Shown piece by piece: positions 1 to 9,474 of a stretch of DNA of 64,000 bases. Numbering within the stretch: position 1 is the stretch's first letter; every line of letters begins with the position of its first letter. Origin of the DNA: Bifiguratus adelaidae (lineage: Eukaryota > Mucoromycota > Endogonomycetes > Endogonales); the NCBI GenBank assembly GCA_002261195.1, contig MVBO01000033.1:69063-133062 (forward strand). Reading direction: 5' to 3'. A program made the translations under genes and the position numbers. The notes under the pieces were generated by a model, which saw nothing but the letters and a program-made list of their open reading frames with translations, made no database searches and had not been told where the DNA came from.

Positions 1-36
1 ATCCTGCTCGCTTAAGCTGACCTTTTGCGATTCTAG

Positions 37-343
37 CTTAAAGCGCATGTACTTTCCTCGACCCTATCACATTGTCCAAGAATTAGAACTCAAAGAGCCA
101 CCCAACTATCGACCTAATCAACAACGATGGCATCGAGCCATGGATAAAGTACATCGACTAGAACGTCAACGCACCAATTCGGTCGCTTACTCTGGACGCG
201 GTTATGCCTTTGCGCAAAGTGAAGAGCGCTGGCAGGGCGATGTATGTAAGGTGTATGGAGAGAAGAACGACACCGGTTCCCTCTATCTTGGACGAAAAAA
301 CGTAGACCTTGGTCACGAGCAAGCGCAAGGGTCGAATGTCTAG
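37..343 (+). CDS. P4-ATPase (Drs2-type phospholipid flippase), C-terminal end, partial
   Basis: This is the last exon of a gene that begins upstream of the window. The encoded tail has YFPRPYHIVQEL, then a region ending KVHRLERQ, then GYAFAQSEE, which matches the conserved cytosolic C-terminal tail of Drs2/Dnf-type P4-ATPases (family pattern YxPxSYHIVQE...RGFAFSQxEE). Those enzymes move phosphatidylserine and phosphatidylethanolamine to the cytosolic leaflet of Golgi and plasma membranes. Bases 1-36 look like the 3' end of an intron: a branch-like gctgac at 16-21 and the acceptor ttctag at 31-36. The exon starts at 37 with the last base of a split codon, followed by L-K-R-M. The ATG at 47 is therefore an internal methionine, not a start. 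The catalytic domains lie outside the window. The gene converges with the small gene at 411-811. Confidence 0.8.
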
Positions 344-410
344 ATAGAAATAATGTATGAATGTGCATGTACATGTCTATCTTTTACGCGTCCACATTTT
401 GTTTGGGATC

Positions 411-811
411 TTAGAGGCGTGGTATGCAAGGTATGATGAGATTGTTATTGAAGCTGTGTCGGCCGACATAGCTACCAGGTGTCATTTGATGGGTTTCCTT
501 GAGCGCTTCCTGCATCAATTGCTCATTCACTTCCTCGAGCGCCGCCTTTTTGATGGGCTATAGCAGGTGTCAGCAAACTTACCAACGAGCCACGGTGCTT
601 CTATGGCGCTCCGTTCAACCCTACTCACCTCTGCCTGATAAAACGACTCTGGAGGCTGGGTATACGGTCCAAAAGGTTCACGAGGTCGATTGATAACCTC
701 AATCACTGGACGTTGCGGTGCGATGCGAGGTCGCTGAGGTGGACGTCGTTGTGTCCTTGCTGAAATATGCGGTTGCGCAGGTGTCAAGCCCAATGACGGT
801 GGTTTGGACAT
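411..811 (-). CDS. Small basic protein of unknown function, two exons
   Basis: The reverse strand gives a 109-residue protein from two exons, 629-811 and 411-557. The 71-nt intron has a gtgagt donor and a ctatag acceptor, and both exons join in phase 0. The first exon encodes a Pro/Arg/Gln-rich segment (MSKPPSLGLTPAQP at the start, RPREPFGPYTQPPESFY near its end). The second encodes an acidic amphipathic helix (AALEEVNEQLMQEALKE) and a short polar tail. I do not recognise the family. A second donor-like site (gtagct) in exon 2 means the last 20 or so residues could be wrong. The start lies 50 bp from the LSM7 start on the other strand, so the two genes share a very short divergent promoter. 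Confidence 0.5.
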
Positions 812-861
812 GAGTGTTCCCGGAAACGCGTCAAAGGACCCACTCCCTTTCTATTTCAAGC

Positions 862-1409
862 ATGAGCGAACGGGTGAGTGACGAAGAGCGAGAGTGAGAG
901 AGAGAGGGAAAGAGACACGCTGCTGACGCGGCGAGTAGGGTCGAGGATCCAACAAAGATAGGGGACGAGGCAGAGGTCGCGGTCGTGGAGGATCAAGCGC
1001 ATCGGAGCGACCCAAGAAGGAATCGATCCTCGACATGAGCAAGTACATGGACCAACAGATTCGCGTCAAGTTTGCAGGCGGACGTGAAGGTGAGAGGAGG
1101 TATGCAGCACTGATGTATTGTCATGCTCAGAGGGTGTTCGTTATGATAGTGATTGGAACACTCAAGGGATATGATCAGCTATTGAATCTCGTCTTGGACG
1201 ACTGCGAGGAGAATCTACGTGGTAAGTGTTTGGTTTGACACAAGGGATATGGAACCGATGACTCATGGTGTTACATAGACCCCGAAGACGGTCGCTTGTT
1301 GGACAAGACGCGAACGTTGGGATTGACGGTACTACGAGGAACCTCGGTGATTTTGATCTCTCCCATGAACGGGACACAGGAGATTGAGAATCCCTTCTTG
1401 AACAACTAA
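862..1409 (+). CDS. LSM7: U6 snRNA-associated Sm-like protein LSm7
   Basis: LSm7 is a subunit of the LSm1-7 ring (cytoplasmic mRNA decay) and the LSm2-8 ring (U6 snRNA binding). Four exons (862-873, 939-1089, 1150-1221, 1279-1409) give 121 residues. The Sm fold is plain: KESILDMSKYMDQQIRVKF, then GGREVIGTLKGYDQLLNLVL (Sm1), then LGLTVLRGTSVILISP (Sm2), ending IENPFLNN. This matches human and fission yeast LSm7 along its length. Exon 1 is only 12 nt (MSER) followed by a gtgagt donor; exon 2 opens with an Arg-Gly repeat of about ten RG units. The start was chosen because the frame is closed by a TAG just before the exon 2 acceptor, and the upstream ATG joins it in phase 0. Confidence 0.9.
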
Positions 1410-1542
1410 AAGTCGAGCAAAAGCGAACGAGATGGTGATGGACGGGACGCTGCCAACTTGGCTTTATTCACTGCTATTGTACATATAGTGTTGCTCAATT
1501 GAGATTCATTGACGCGTGGATGTGGAACAGTTAACCACCATT

Positions 1543-4204
1543 CTAGAGAACAATTCCACAAGCTAGTGACAAAAAGATGTCAATCAATCTCCCTCACTCG
1601 ACGTCATTCATGTTTGCCGCTTACCTGTACACCGTCGTCGATTGTCTTGTCCAGCGCCTACAATTTGCGTTGAGCCACACTGTGGACACGTCGTGGTCAA
1701 CTGTCTCGTGTTCAGGTTGGGTCGACTAGCCAATTGGGCTTGAATCTGGGCAAACTGCTGTGGAGAATAGACTTGAGTCAGGGCTGGGTCCGTGTTTTGT
1801 TGTGAAGAGATAAGTGTAGGCTGCGGAGGATTCGGACTGGTTGCCTTCATGGTAGGTGAGGTGTTGTTGAGGAATTGTTGGGTTTGTTGATGAAGAGTGG
1901 GTGACGAGGTGGCAGCGGCGGTTGCAGTGATGTTGGAAGGAGATGATATTGGGGCAAGTGGTGCGTTACCGGTAGTGGATGATGTGTCGGAGGAGGTGGA
2001 TTGACTGCTTTGTGCAGCGAGCTTGGCGAGGATCATGAGACGATCGTGAAGGTTGCTGGCAACGCTTGGATCTTTGGCCGCCTGCTCAGCCGTCAATTGT
2101 CTGAATAACGTGACGTTGTCCTTGAGAATCTTGTCAATCATTCCTTCTTCCGTCGAATTGGACGAGCTTTTGGCATCAGCTGCAGTCGGATCCTTTTGGA
2201 TCGCCTCCAGCACCTCTTGCACATGTATACGGCCCAATTCGGTCTCCAATAGTTCAAATGCCTTCTCCTTGCCGGTTCCTTTCAAAAGATCAAGCACCTG
2301 TCGCACAATGACCCAAGCGCCTCGTGTCCATTTTTCTGCCGAGTCGTCAATGTCCTTGAGGAGCTCCTGCCGTTGCTCTTGGTACTCCTTGGATCCCATT
2401 TCATCACCAGAGCCAATGTCCTCTGCAAAATCATGCAGACTTCGCAGATAGGCTTCTTGCGGTTCTTCACCAAAAACGTGAAAGACAAAGTTCGATTCCT
2501 GCAACGTGAGCGCGCTGAAGGTAGAGGTGTCGGGCTCCATGGTTGTCATCGGACCGTAATCAAAGTAGTTTGCCGGCCTTTCCTGCAGCGTGCGCACTTC
2601 TTCTGTGGACCTTGTGACCGACGGTAAGGTGGTTGGATTTATGGCGGCTACCATGGGAGCAGATCCATGGAGTGGAGCACTTGGAATGAGCGACACAGGA
2701 TCGTTCACGCCATTGACACCCACGACACTACCATCGCTCCCATAGATCCATCCGAAAACAGCCCCAGATTTCTTCTTCTTTTCTTCACGTCGTTTATTGC
2801 GCACACTCGTCAAGGTGCCCATGCCGGGTATGGGCGTCCGAGACGGTGTAGGGCTGTCCCGTTTCCTGGCTTCCAACTCGCTCATGATATCGCGAGGTGT
2901 AGCGTTGCCGGTCGTTCCTGGTGTGCCTGCACTACCTCCACCTTCCAAGCCTAAAATATCCACCTCCTCATCCTTGCCATGAGGGAATTTGAACGATATA
3001 CTGCCACTCCTTGGTTTCTTGATGCTCTTGGCACCAAGTTGCGAGTTTTGTCGTTCTTGCATACTTAGTTCTTCCGCTGACCCAACGTTTTTGGCTTCCC
3101 TTTCAATGGCTCTTAGCCCATATTCGCCAATCTTATCTGCGCTTTTCCAATAGGGTGTTTGGGGTGCGTTATATGTCTTTGCATTTTTGATGACGAGCTC
3201 AAAGTCGGCTTTGAACTCGTCCATCGATGTGTAACGGCTCTGCGGGTCCTTAGAATGGAGCTTTTGTCGCATCGTACCGAAATCCATGGGTTGTTTGATC
3301 ACCTGCAAGTAGTCGGTGACAATATTGGTATCCACCGGATGCCAGAAAAAGCCGTAGGCATCTTTTCTGTAGATGATATGTTATACATCTTGTTGCTTTC
3401 GCCAGCCCAAAACGTCACTCACTTAATAAACATGTCTAAGAGCTTGTCGCATACGGCTCTCAGTGACTTCTTTTTCGGCTCCCAGGAGCGCTGTGCCTTA
3501 TTCTTTGGTGGTCTCCCTTTACGCTTGGGTATATGGACATTGAAGTTAGCGCCAGCTTGCTCCTGAGATTCCGAAGGTTGCTCTGACCGTCGAATTATCA
3601 CCCCAGTGCTATCCACCTGATCCATGGCCGACGGATACCCATAGTCGTTCTCATTCTCGTTCTCGTCATCGCCTCCATCCGCATCTTCGTCGTCAAAATC
3701 GCCTTCATCCTCGTTGTCCTGACCATAGTTCACATCGTCATCTTCCCCATCTTCCCGATCGTCTTGCGGGAACGGATATGGCCGCTTACCGCCAAACGAC
3801 GTTTGATGCTCTACAACCGTTGGCTCCAGAGAATCCGCAAACACAGGTTTGCCAGAGGTATAATGATTCAAGGTAATCGGTTCAATCCTTTGCTCCGCAT
3901 CGGGTGCATCGTCAGCAACATCTATATCACTCTCTTCAGTTCGAGTATGCTTCTTTTTGTGCTTTTTGTGCTTCTTTTCCTTGTGTTCCTTGTGTGCTTT
4001 ATGTTCCTTATGTTCCTTATGCTTGTGCTTCTTCTTTTCTTTCTTTGCCTTGTGCTCGCTGCTATCTCCGTGAAAAGTGGTAATGCCGGAAGGAAGTCGA
4101 AGTGTTATACGAGGTTTTGTGCTTGTTTGAACTGGATCAGGCGCATCAGGGCGGTCAGAATCCGAAAGGTCAGATGGTTCGGAATCATAAAACGTAAGAG
4201 ACAT
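1543..4204 (-). CDS. BRD7/BRD9-like bromodomain protein with C-terminal zinc ribbon
   Basis: The protein has 847 residues from exons 3423-4204, 1625-3366 and 1543-1562. Order: acidic N-terminus; a Lys/His/Glu repeat (about residues 55-85); an acidic stretch; an AT-hook-like KRKGRPPK (about 230); a bromodomain from about 255 to 345, beginning DAYGFFWHPVDTNIV and including QPMDFGTMRQKL and the acetyl-lysine Asn in KTYNAP; a DUF3512-like region with YFDYGPM and FSALTLQESNF; a helical segment; and a Q/S/T-rich tail. This order matches BRD7/BRD9, subunits of SWI/SNF-type remodelling complexes that read acetylated histones. The last 20-nt exon completes CPQCG...RRRCTACGIVL, a CxxC-CxxC zinc ribbon. 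Reading through the last intron would instead end at KRQT and lose the second CxxC. Confidence 0.8.
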
Positions 4205-4420
4205 TCCACCTTATTCCATCCACACAAGCAATCAACAATACACCTAGAAGCTTATCGAGTGAGTCGAAGAGTGCAAGACACGATATATGCTACATGATGC
4301 GTGACATGTCTTACCTCTGCGCGCACTCCAATTTGGGAACAATGGGGATTCGGAGGAATAAAATGTCGCGCTGAAGACCATCATTGTTTAACTCTCGTTC
4401 TCTCTTTGTCTTGTTCCAGA

Positions 4421-4914
4421 ATGGCATGGTCATTGAATGACAAGGTAGTATAATATTGCTTGCGATGCATGGTCATAAAATATGTCTAGACGCTGGCGCA
4501 ATTGCGTGCATTGGAAGACAGGATGAAGGCATTGGAAGAGGCGAGGTAAACGGTCTTGAACGGGGTGAATGATCCATTCATGGCTTTGATTCGCAGGCGG
4601 TATATTCAACGGCTCAGAGAAGCACTTGGATCCAAGCAACGAGACATGCAGAGAACCATGCAAGAACAGGAGGCTCACCTGAGATCCATCACGGATCCAA
4701 TGCAATTATCCGTCTTGGTAAGATGTCAGCCATGCCCCTTTTCTTCCAAGCATCAAACTCATCCTACCAGCTCAACACCATCTATGAGACGCGTCAAGCT
4801 CTATTGCGCTCCAATGCAGCGTCACTCCAACGTCTTTCAGCCAAGCAACGTTGGCTGGATGAATTGACCGCAAAAGGAAATGAGATGGAGGTGGAGATGA
4901 TGGATCGAGTTTGA
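4421..4914 (+). CDS. Small coiled-coil protein of unknown function
   Basis: Four exons (4421-4444, 4490-4545, 4597-4717, 4771-4914) give about 114 residues. It is almost wholly helical with heptad-like spacing: LAQLRALEDRMKALEEARRR, then a segment rich in Gln, Glu and Arg, then LNTIYETRQALLRSN and LSAKQRWLDELTAKGNEMEV. All three introns have good borders (gtagta..tctag, gtaaac..cgcag, gtaaga..accag) and all joins keep frame. I do not recognise a family; size and composition resemble small coiled-coil subunits of tethering or kinetochore complexes, which is only a guess. It lies 216 bp from the divergent bromodomain gene. Its stop is only 24 nt before the ATG of the mitochondrial carrier on the same strand. 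Confidence 0.6.
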
Positions 4915-4938
4915 ACACTTCTCTCTTGCACGCGAATC

Positions 4939-6358
4939 ATGGCCAAGGAGAAAAGTATATTGAACCACACGCTTGCAGGAGCAGGTGCTGGGTAAGGAGA
5001 GGAGTACGGCTACGTAATCGCCTATTGACATTGTCACAGTATCGTTGAGGTGTTAGTGATGCAGGTAAGTCATTCGCTAAGACTCTGAACGCCAGCTTAG
5101 CGGTGCAAACAGCCTACGGACGTGGTGAAAACACGGTATCAGGTAAGGAAATAGATAAAGGCAATGATGGGAGAGTTCTCACTGGCTATATAGTCGGCTA
5201 GGACAGCCAACTTGTATAATCAGGGCATTGCTCGGGCCTTCGTGAGTGTGGTGAAAAGCGAAGGCATTGCTGGTAGGTGCAACTCAAGCCGCATCAAAAG
5301 ATGCTGAAGATCCTGGCAGGGTTATACCGAGGAATTGCACCCGTCATTTGTATTGTTGTCCCTCGGTGAGTCATTTGAGCGAAGATGTATCTTTGGCTTA
5401 CGAAATGCACTAGTATTTCCTTGCAGTACATGGGACTCGCAACCTTCAAGCCCATCTTTGAGCGTATGGAGGGAAGGATTATACCGCAACACACGTAAGT
5501 TATGGGTTGTTGCTGGCACAGAGATATCGGGGCTCATCAAGCATCACCTAGATCTGCTGGATTTGCTGGCGCTTGTACAGGTGTGATGCAGGCAATCACC
5601 CTAGGTAAACTATCATGCAAAAATACACGGTATAGGCATGACGTCTCAGCAATCCTCTCGCAGTGACCCCTCTGGAAATGATCAAGGTACGGCAACAGAC
5701 CGATTTGATGAACGAAGTGTACAAACGGAAATATACCACGATGCTTTCCACTATGCGTACTGTTGTCAAGGAAGAAGGGTACGTAAACAAGCTAGACGCC
5801 AATAGCAGCTTCTGACAGGCTTTTTAGGTTTCTGGCCTTGTACAACGGATTGATACCCACTGTCGTGAGGCAATCTTGGGGCCTGGTGGTCAAATTTACA
5901 GGGTATACAGAGTTCAAACGCATGTTTCAGAGTTTCTCAGACGACAAGACCAAGCCTTTGGCACCATGGCAACATATGGCAAGTGGAGGTCTGGCCAATG
6001 TCCTTGTTGGTGTAGCCAATTCGCCACCCGATGTCGTCAAGACCAGGTAATGCCGATCTTTCTTCTTCGGTGGCCATTTCCTAATCTGTGCTGTTGCAGA
6101 ATGCAGGACCGAGATGCTGCTTACAAGAATACATGGGACTGCATGAAACAAATGGCAAAGAACGAAGGTCTAAAATCTTTCTTTCGAGGATCATGGCTGC
6201 GGATACTTCGTGTTGCACCCGGTGGAGCCATTCAATTCGCAGGTAGGTGTTTTAAGCAAGGCGATGGCGCGAATGTCTCATCCGCACTTGCCTTCGCAGT
6301 GTATGAGGAGTTGGCTAGTTTCCTCGATCATAGAACGTTTGGAAAGGGTCATATCTGA
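4939..6358 (+). CDS. Mitochondrial carrier family protein (tri/dicarboxylate-carrier-like)
   Basis: This is a six-helix carrier of the inner mitochondrial membrane (SLC25 family). Eleven small exons were joined by hand. The three repeat signatures are all present: QPTDVVKTRYQ, TPLEMIKVRQQ and SPPDVVKTRMQ. Each repeat also has its EGIAGLYRG / EEGFLALYNG / EGLKSFFRG motif. The C-terminus reads RILRVAPGGAIQFAVYEEL. The pattern is closest to the succinate-fumarate (Sfc1) and citrate (Ctp1) branch, but the substrate cannot be fixed by eye. One acceptor needed care: at about 5346-5425 the correct frame uses the actag acceptor, not the ttgcag just after it, giving VVPRISLQYMGLATF. The stop is 33 bp from the stop of the convergent WDR24 gene. 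Confidence 0.85.
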
Positions 6359-6391
6359 TGCTGTTGTACAATTAGACCATGTATATCTACA

Positions 6392-9348
6392 CTACTTAGA
6401 CGCTACAAGAGTGAGGACACATTCATGACCACAACCTGTGGGACACTCTACATTCTTTTCCTCTTGAAACCAAGCCTGTAGGTGTTCCAAATGGCCGCCG
6501 TGCCCGCACGACTGACACCATACGTACGGACCTTTGACCGTTTGATGACTAATGGAATTGTTAATACGGTGTAAGGAGACAGCTAGACGGACGATTTACA
6601 TACCAGAACGAGCACGTATTTACAGGTTTGAGGCACTTATCGCATACCCAGGCACCCTTTTTCGTGCCACTGACGGGGCGGAAACAATGATTACAAGCAA
6701 TGTTGATGGTGGTAGATTGCTGATGGTCAGAATGTTCAGTCAAGATCAAGGCAACACAAGATAATTGGGGAGACATACCTGATTTTTGGCTTGTATTGTC
6801 GGATCTAGTGTTGCTTTGATAAGCTCCGTGGCCACCATCCATAGCTTGAAACGGTGAAGCAATTCTACGACCCGATATTCAGTTGAAGATCATGGGACCA
6901 CGTGTCCACTTGCCTATATATTGTTCCAACCATGCCCTTGACTTGTTGGGATCCACTTGCAGGACATCTCTGAGTACAAGTACGAGCGTGACACACATTT
7001 GAATGTCGGCCTATCGTTGACTTCATTAAAGTCGGCTCACTCAATTCGATGCCAACTGTACCTCTTCGGAATAGTGATCTAACAATTGAGCGGTAATGGG
7101 TTGATGCTCCCATGCTTGCTCGCCTGCAAGGCTGTCTACAAACCCATTCCGGGTTGGCACACTCAGCTTCGATAGACAAGGTGAGTTTGATGGCATGTAC
7201 ATACGCCGTTCGACTTACCACGTGCTTTGTCCTGATACCGTCAGTAGAAGACGCGTCATGCATGGACGATTCATACAAGACCTTGATGATGTTCCAGGTC
7301 CCTACGTCACGTTGCTTTCCCACAGCTGCCGCGACCTGCAAGGGAAGCTTAGAGGAATGTCCTCCAGCATTGTGTGCTGTCCTACCTTTTTGTTCTCTTC
7401 GCAAGCATGCACGACATCTTTGTTGTCAATGACATAATTGTTAGCCAAGTACACAAATTCGTTTGCATTGAATATCTGGGTTTGAATGATGTGTAATGTT
7501 TGTTTGGGTACATAGGCGACGACCTTCATGCAGGAGATGTTAGTATAACGCTTCATGCAGAGTCGGAAATACCTACAGTTTCTTCCCCGCCAGCGTAATC
7601 CTTCTTTTTGTCTCGCCGCAGGGCGTTTTTGGATTTTAACCATACACTAGGTGGTGTGAGCACGGACACTGCAATGCGTCAAAATACCTACGCCTCGTCC
7701 ACAAAATCTTTGCTGTCACCTCGCGCAGCAAAGAATCCAAGATAACCCATGTTGCTCCATGCAAGACCGGTCTTGTTCACCAAGTCGTGTTGCTGTTTCG
7801 CCCCACGGATATCGTATCGTACAAAGTAATGATCTTTTGCTACAGAAAACAAATTGTTCACATCCGACCACAGAATGCCTAATTCACGGGGTCAGCATAT
7901 CTTATCGAATATGACAGGTCAATCTTACCCGTTGGTATGCCTTCGTGTTCAGCTATAGAGTATTTTGGTAAATGGGGCCGTCGAACGTCGTATATGTGCA
8001 CTTTGGTATCATTAAGCAAGGAGCAACATGCAAGCTCGTGCTCATAGTCTGGTCTCCATTTGATTCGAGAGATAGCAGCCATTGTCCGTATGATAAGCAA
8101 AGGTTTGCGACTGTCGACGTTCATATCCCAAACTTTGACCATTTTGTCGCGGCCACCGCTGGCTATGCGATGCCCGTCACTGTGCCAATCGAGACAAAAG
8201 CAGGCTGTAGTGTGAGCATTCACTTTTTTTTCGCATGCCGTTCGAACATTCCGAAGATCCCATTTCTGTATTTTGTCAGCGGGTACTCGTAATATTTTCT
8301 TCTCATGATCGAATACCTGAATTGTGCCATTATCAAACGCGGCAGCGAATTCATTGGTGTGAACGGGATTAAACTTGATATCGCGCACACCGTCAGATCG
8401 ACCATCGAATGTAAATCTCGCGGTACCACTGGAATCCCTCAGGTCCTGGCCAGACGATCAGCCTACATTCGAGAGCAATGCCAAATACATACCCACAACT
8501 TCATGGTTCCATCTTGGGAAGCACTCAGCAAGTGTATTCCACTACTTGGTTGAAAGCATACTCGGTTCACCGCTCTTGTATGTTCCGTTATGAAACGATC
8601 TGAACATCATGACGGTTATGACCTCTCTTCACATCGTCGAGCATCTTTTACCCACCAGCGCGGCGACCTTGCTTGTTCAAGTCCCATATGACGATTGTCC
8701 CATTTGCGGCGGCTGTTGCTAACTTATTTGCCGAATCTGCAAATATGGGTCAATTGCATGTATTCCGAATGCAGTCTTCTATACTCGCATCCATTTCCCC
8801 ACTTGACATCGTTGCTGCTATACGTGAGGTTCAAGTTGTTCCCTATCCGTAGGTTTAATATCTCCTTGACCCCATTATCGTCGACTTGAAGAAGTTTGAG
8901 CACTAAACAGGGTTGATAAAATGGTCATCGCTGAATGTCCAATTCCAACCATACCTTCACGACCAGCTACTGCAACTTGGTCGGTATCAGGACTCTTTGA
9001 TAGAGCGTTGAGGGCTCCGTTGAGCTTAAGACGTGAAACAGTGCGATCTTTGTATTCCCCATACTCTAAGCTCTCGAAGCGTCTGTTGCTTGGTTCTGTC
9101 GCTTCGAGTGAGGTTCTCGGAGTGCCTTCGTTGGAAGCACCAGACCTTATCGAGAACCGCTCGCTGATGCTGTCAAAGCCGCCGTTTGCTTGTGATGAAC
9201 TTCCCGTGTATGGAAGCGCGGCACTACGCAATGGTTCTGCCGTGAAACGCGTAATGTAGCTGGCTTGAGAGACTAGCTTCTGCAGCTGATGGCTCTTGGA
9301 GGTATATGAAGCAAGATTCGACCTGCCTTGGGCGTTACTCCTCTTCAT
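6392..9348 (-). CDS. WDR24: WDR24/Sea2-type WD40-RING subunit of GATOR2 (SEACAT)
   Basis: WDR24 (yeast Rtc1/Sea2) is part of GATOR2/SEACAT, which relays amino-acid sufficiency to TORC1 at the vacuole. The reverse strand shows a Ser-rich N-terminus, then WD repeats with the family's own motifs: MRDIKFNPVHTNEFAAAFDNG, HRIASGGRDKMVKVWDM, AAISRIKWRPDYEHELACCS and KVHIYDVRRP. After a long helical middle comes NEFVYLANNYVIDNKDVV. The C-terminus holds paired zinc modules: ACNHCFRPVS, WVCDKCLKPVNTCSFC and YVWCQSCGHGGHLEHL, ending CPTGCGHECVL. These were joined across several short introns; the last one gives NTCSFC-HQTVKGPYVWC. The start was taken at the first ATG (9348), since the longer frame opens only with TTG. 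It shares a 126-bp divergent promoter with the ABC transporter. Confidence 0.85.
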
Positions 9349-9474
9349 TACATGCCGCGGTGTCCGGAGCGCCTTGGACGAACAACCAATCAAATTGCGC
9401 GAATTCAACAATGACTATTCAAATGACCTCTCCAGGAACGCCTTTTGCCCGCCTATTTCTTGCCATTGGTTCTT

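Noticed and set aside
47-343. A complete 98-residue gene starting at ATG 47
   Set aside because: The protein is the conserved C-terminal tail of P4-ATPases and an intron acceptor lies at 31-36, so this is a terminal exon of a larger gene.
558-583. A 25-nt intron (gtaagt..ctatag) in the small unknown gene
   Set aside because: It is far shorter than all other introns, and joining it leads to an early stop. A gtgagt donor upstream gives a 71-nt intron with a clean phase 0 join.
5335-5430. The ttgcag acceptor in the carrier gene's fifth intron
   Set aside because: It puts the next exon one base out of frame; the earlier actag acceptor gives VVPRISLQYMGLATF, which continues the carrier helix.
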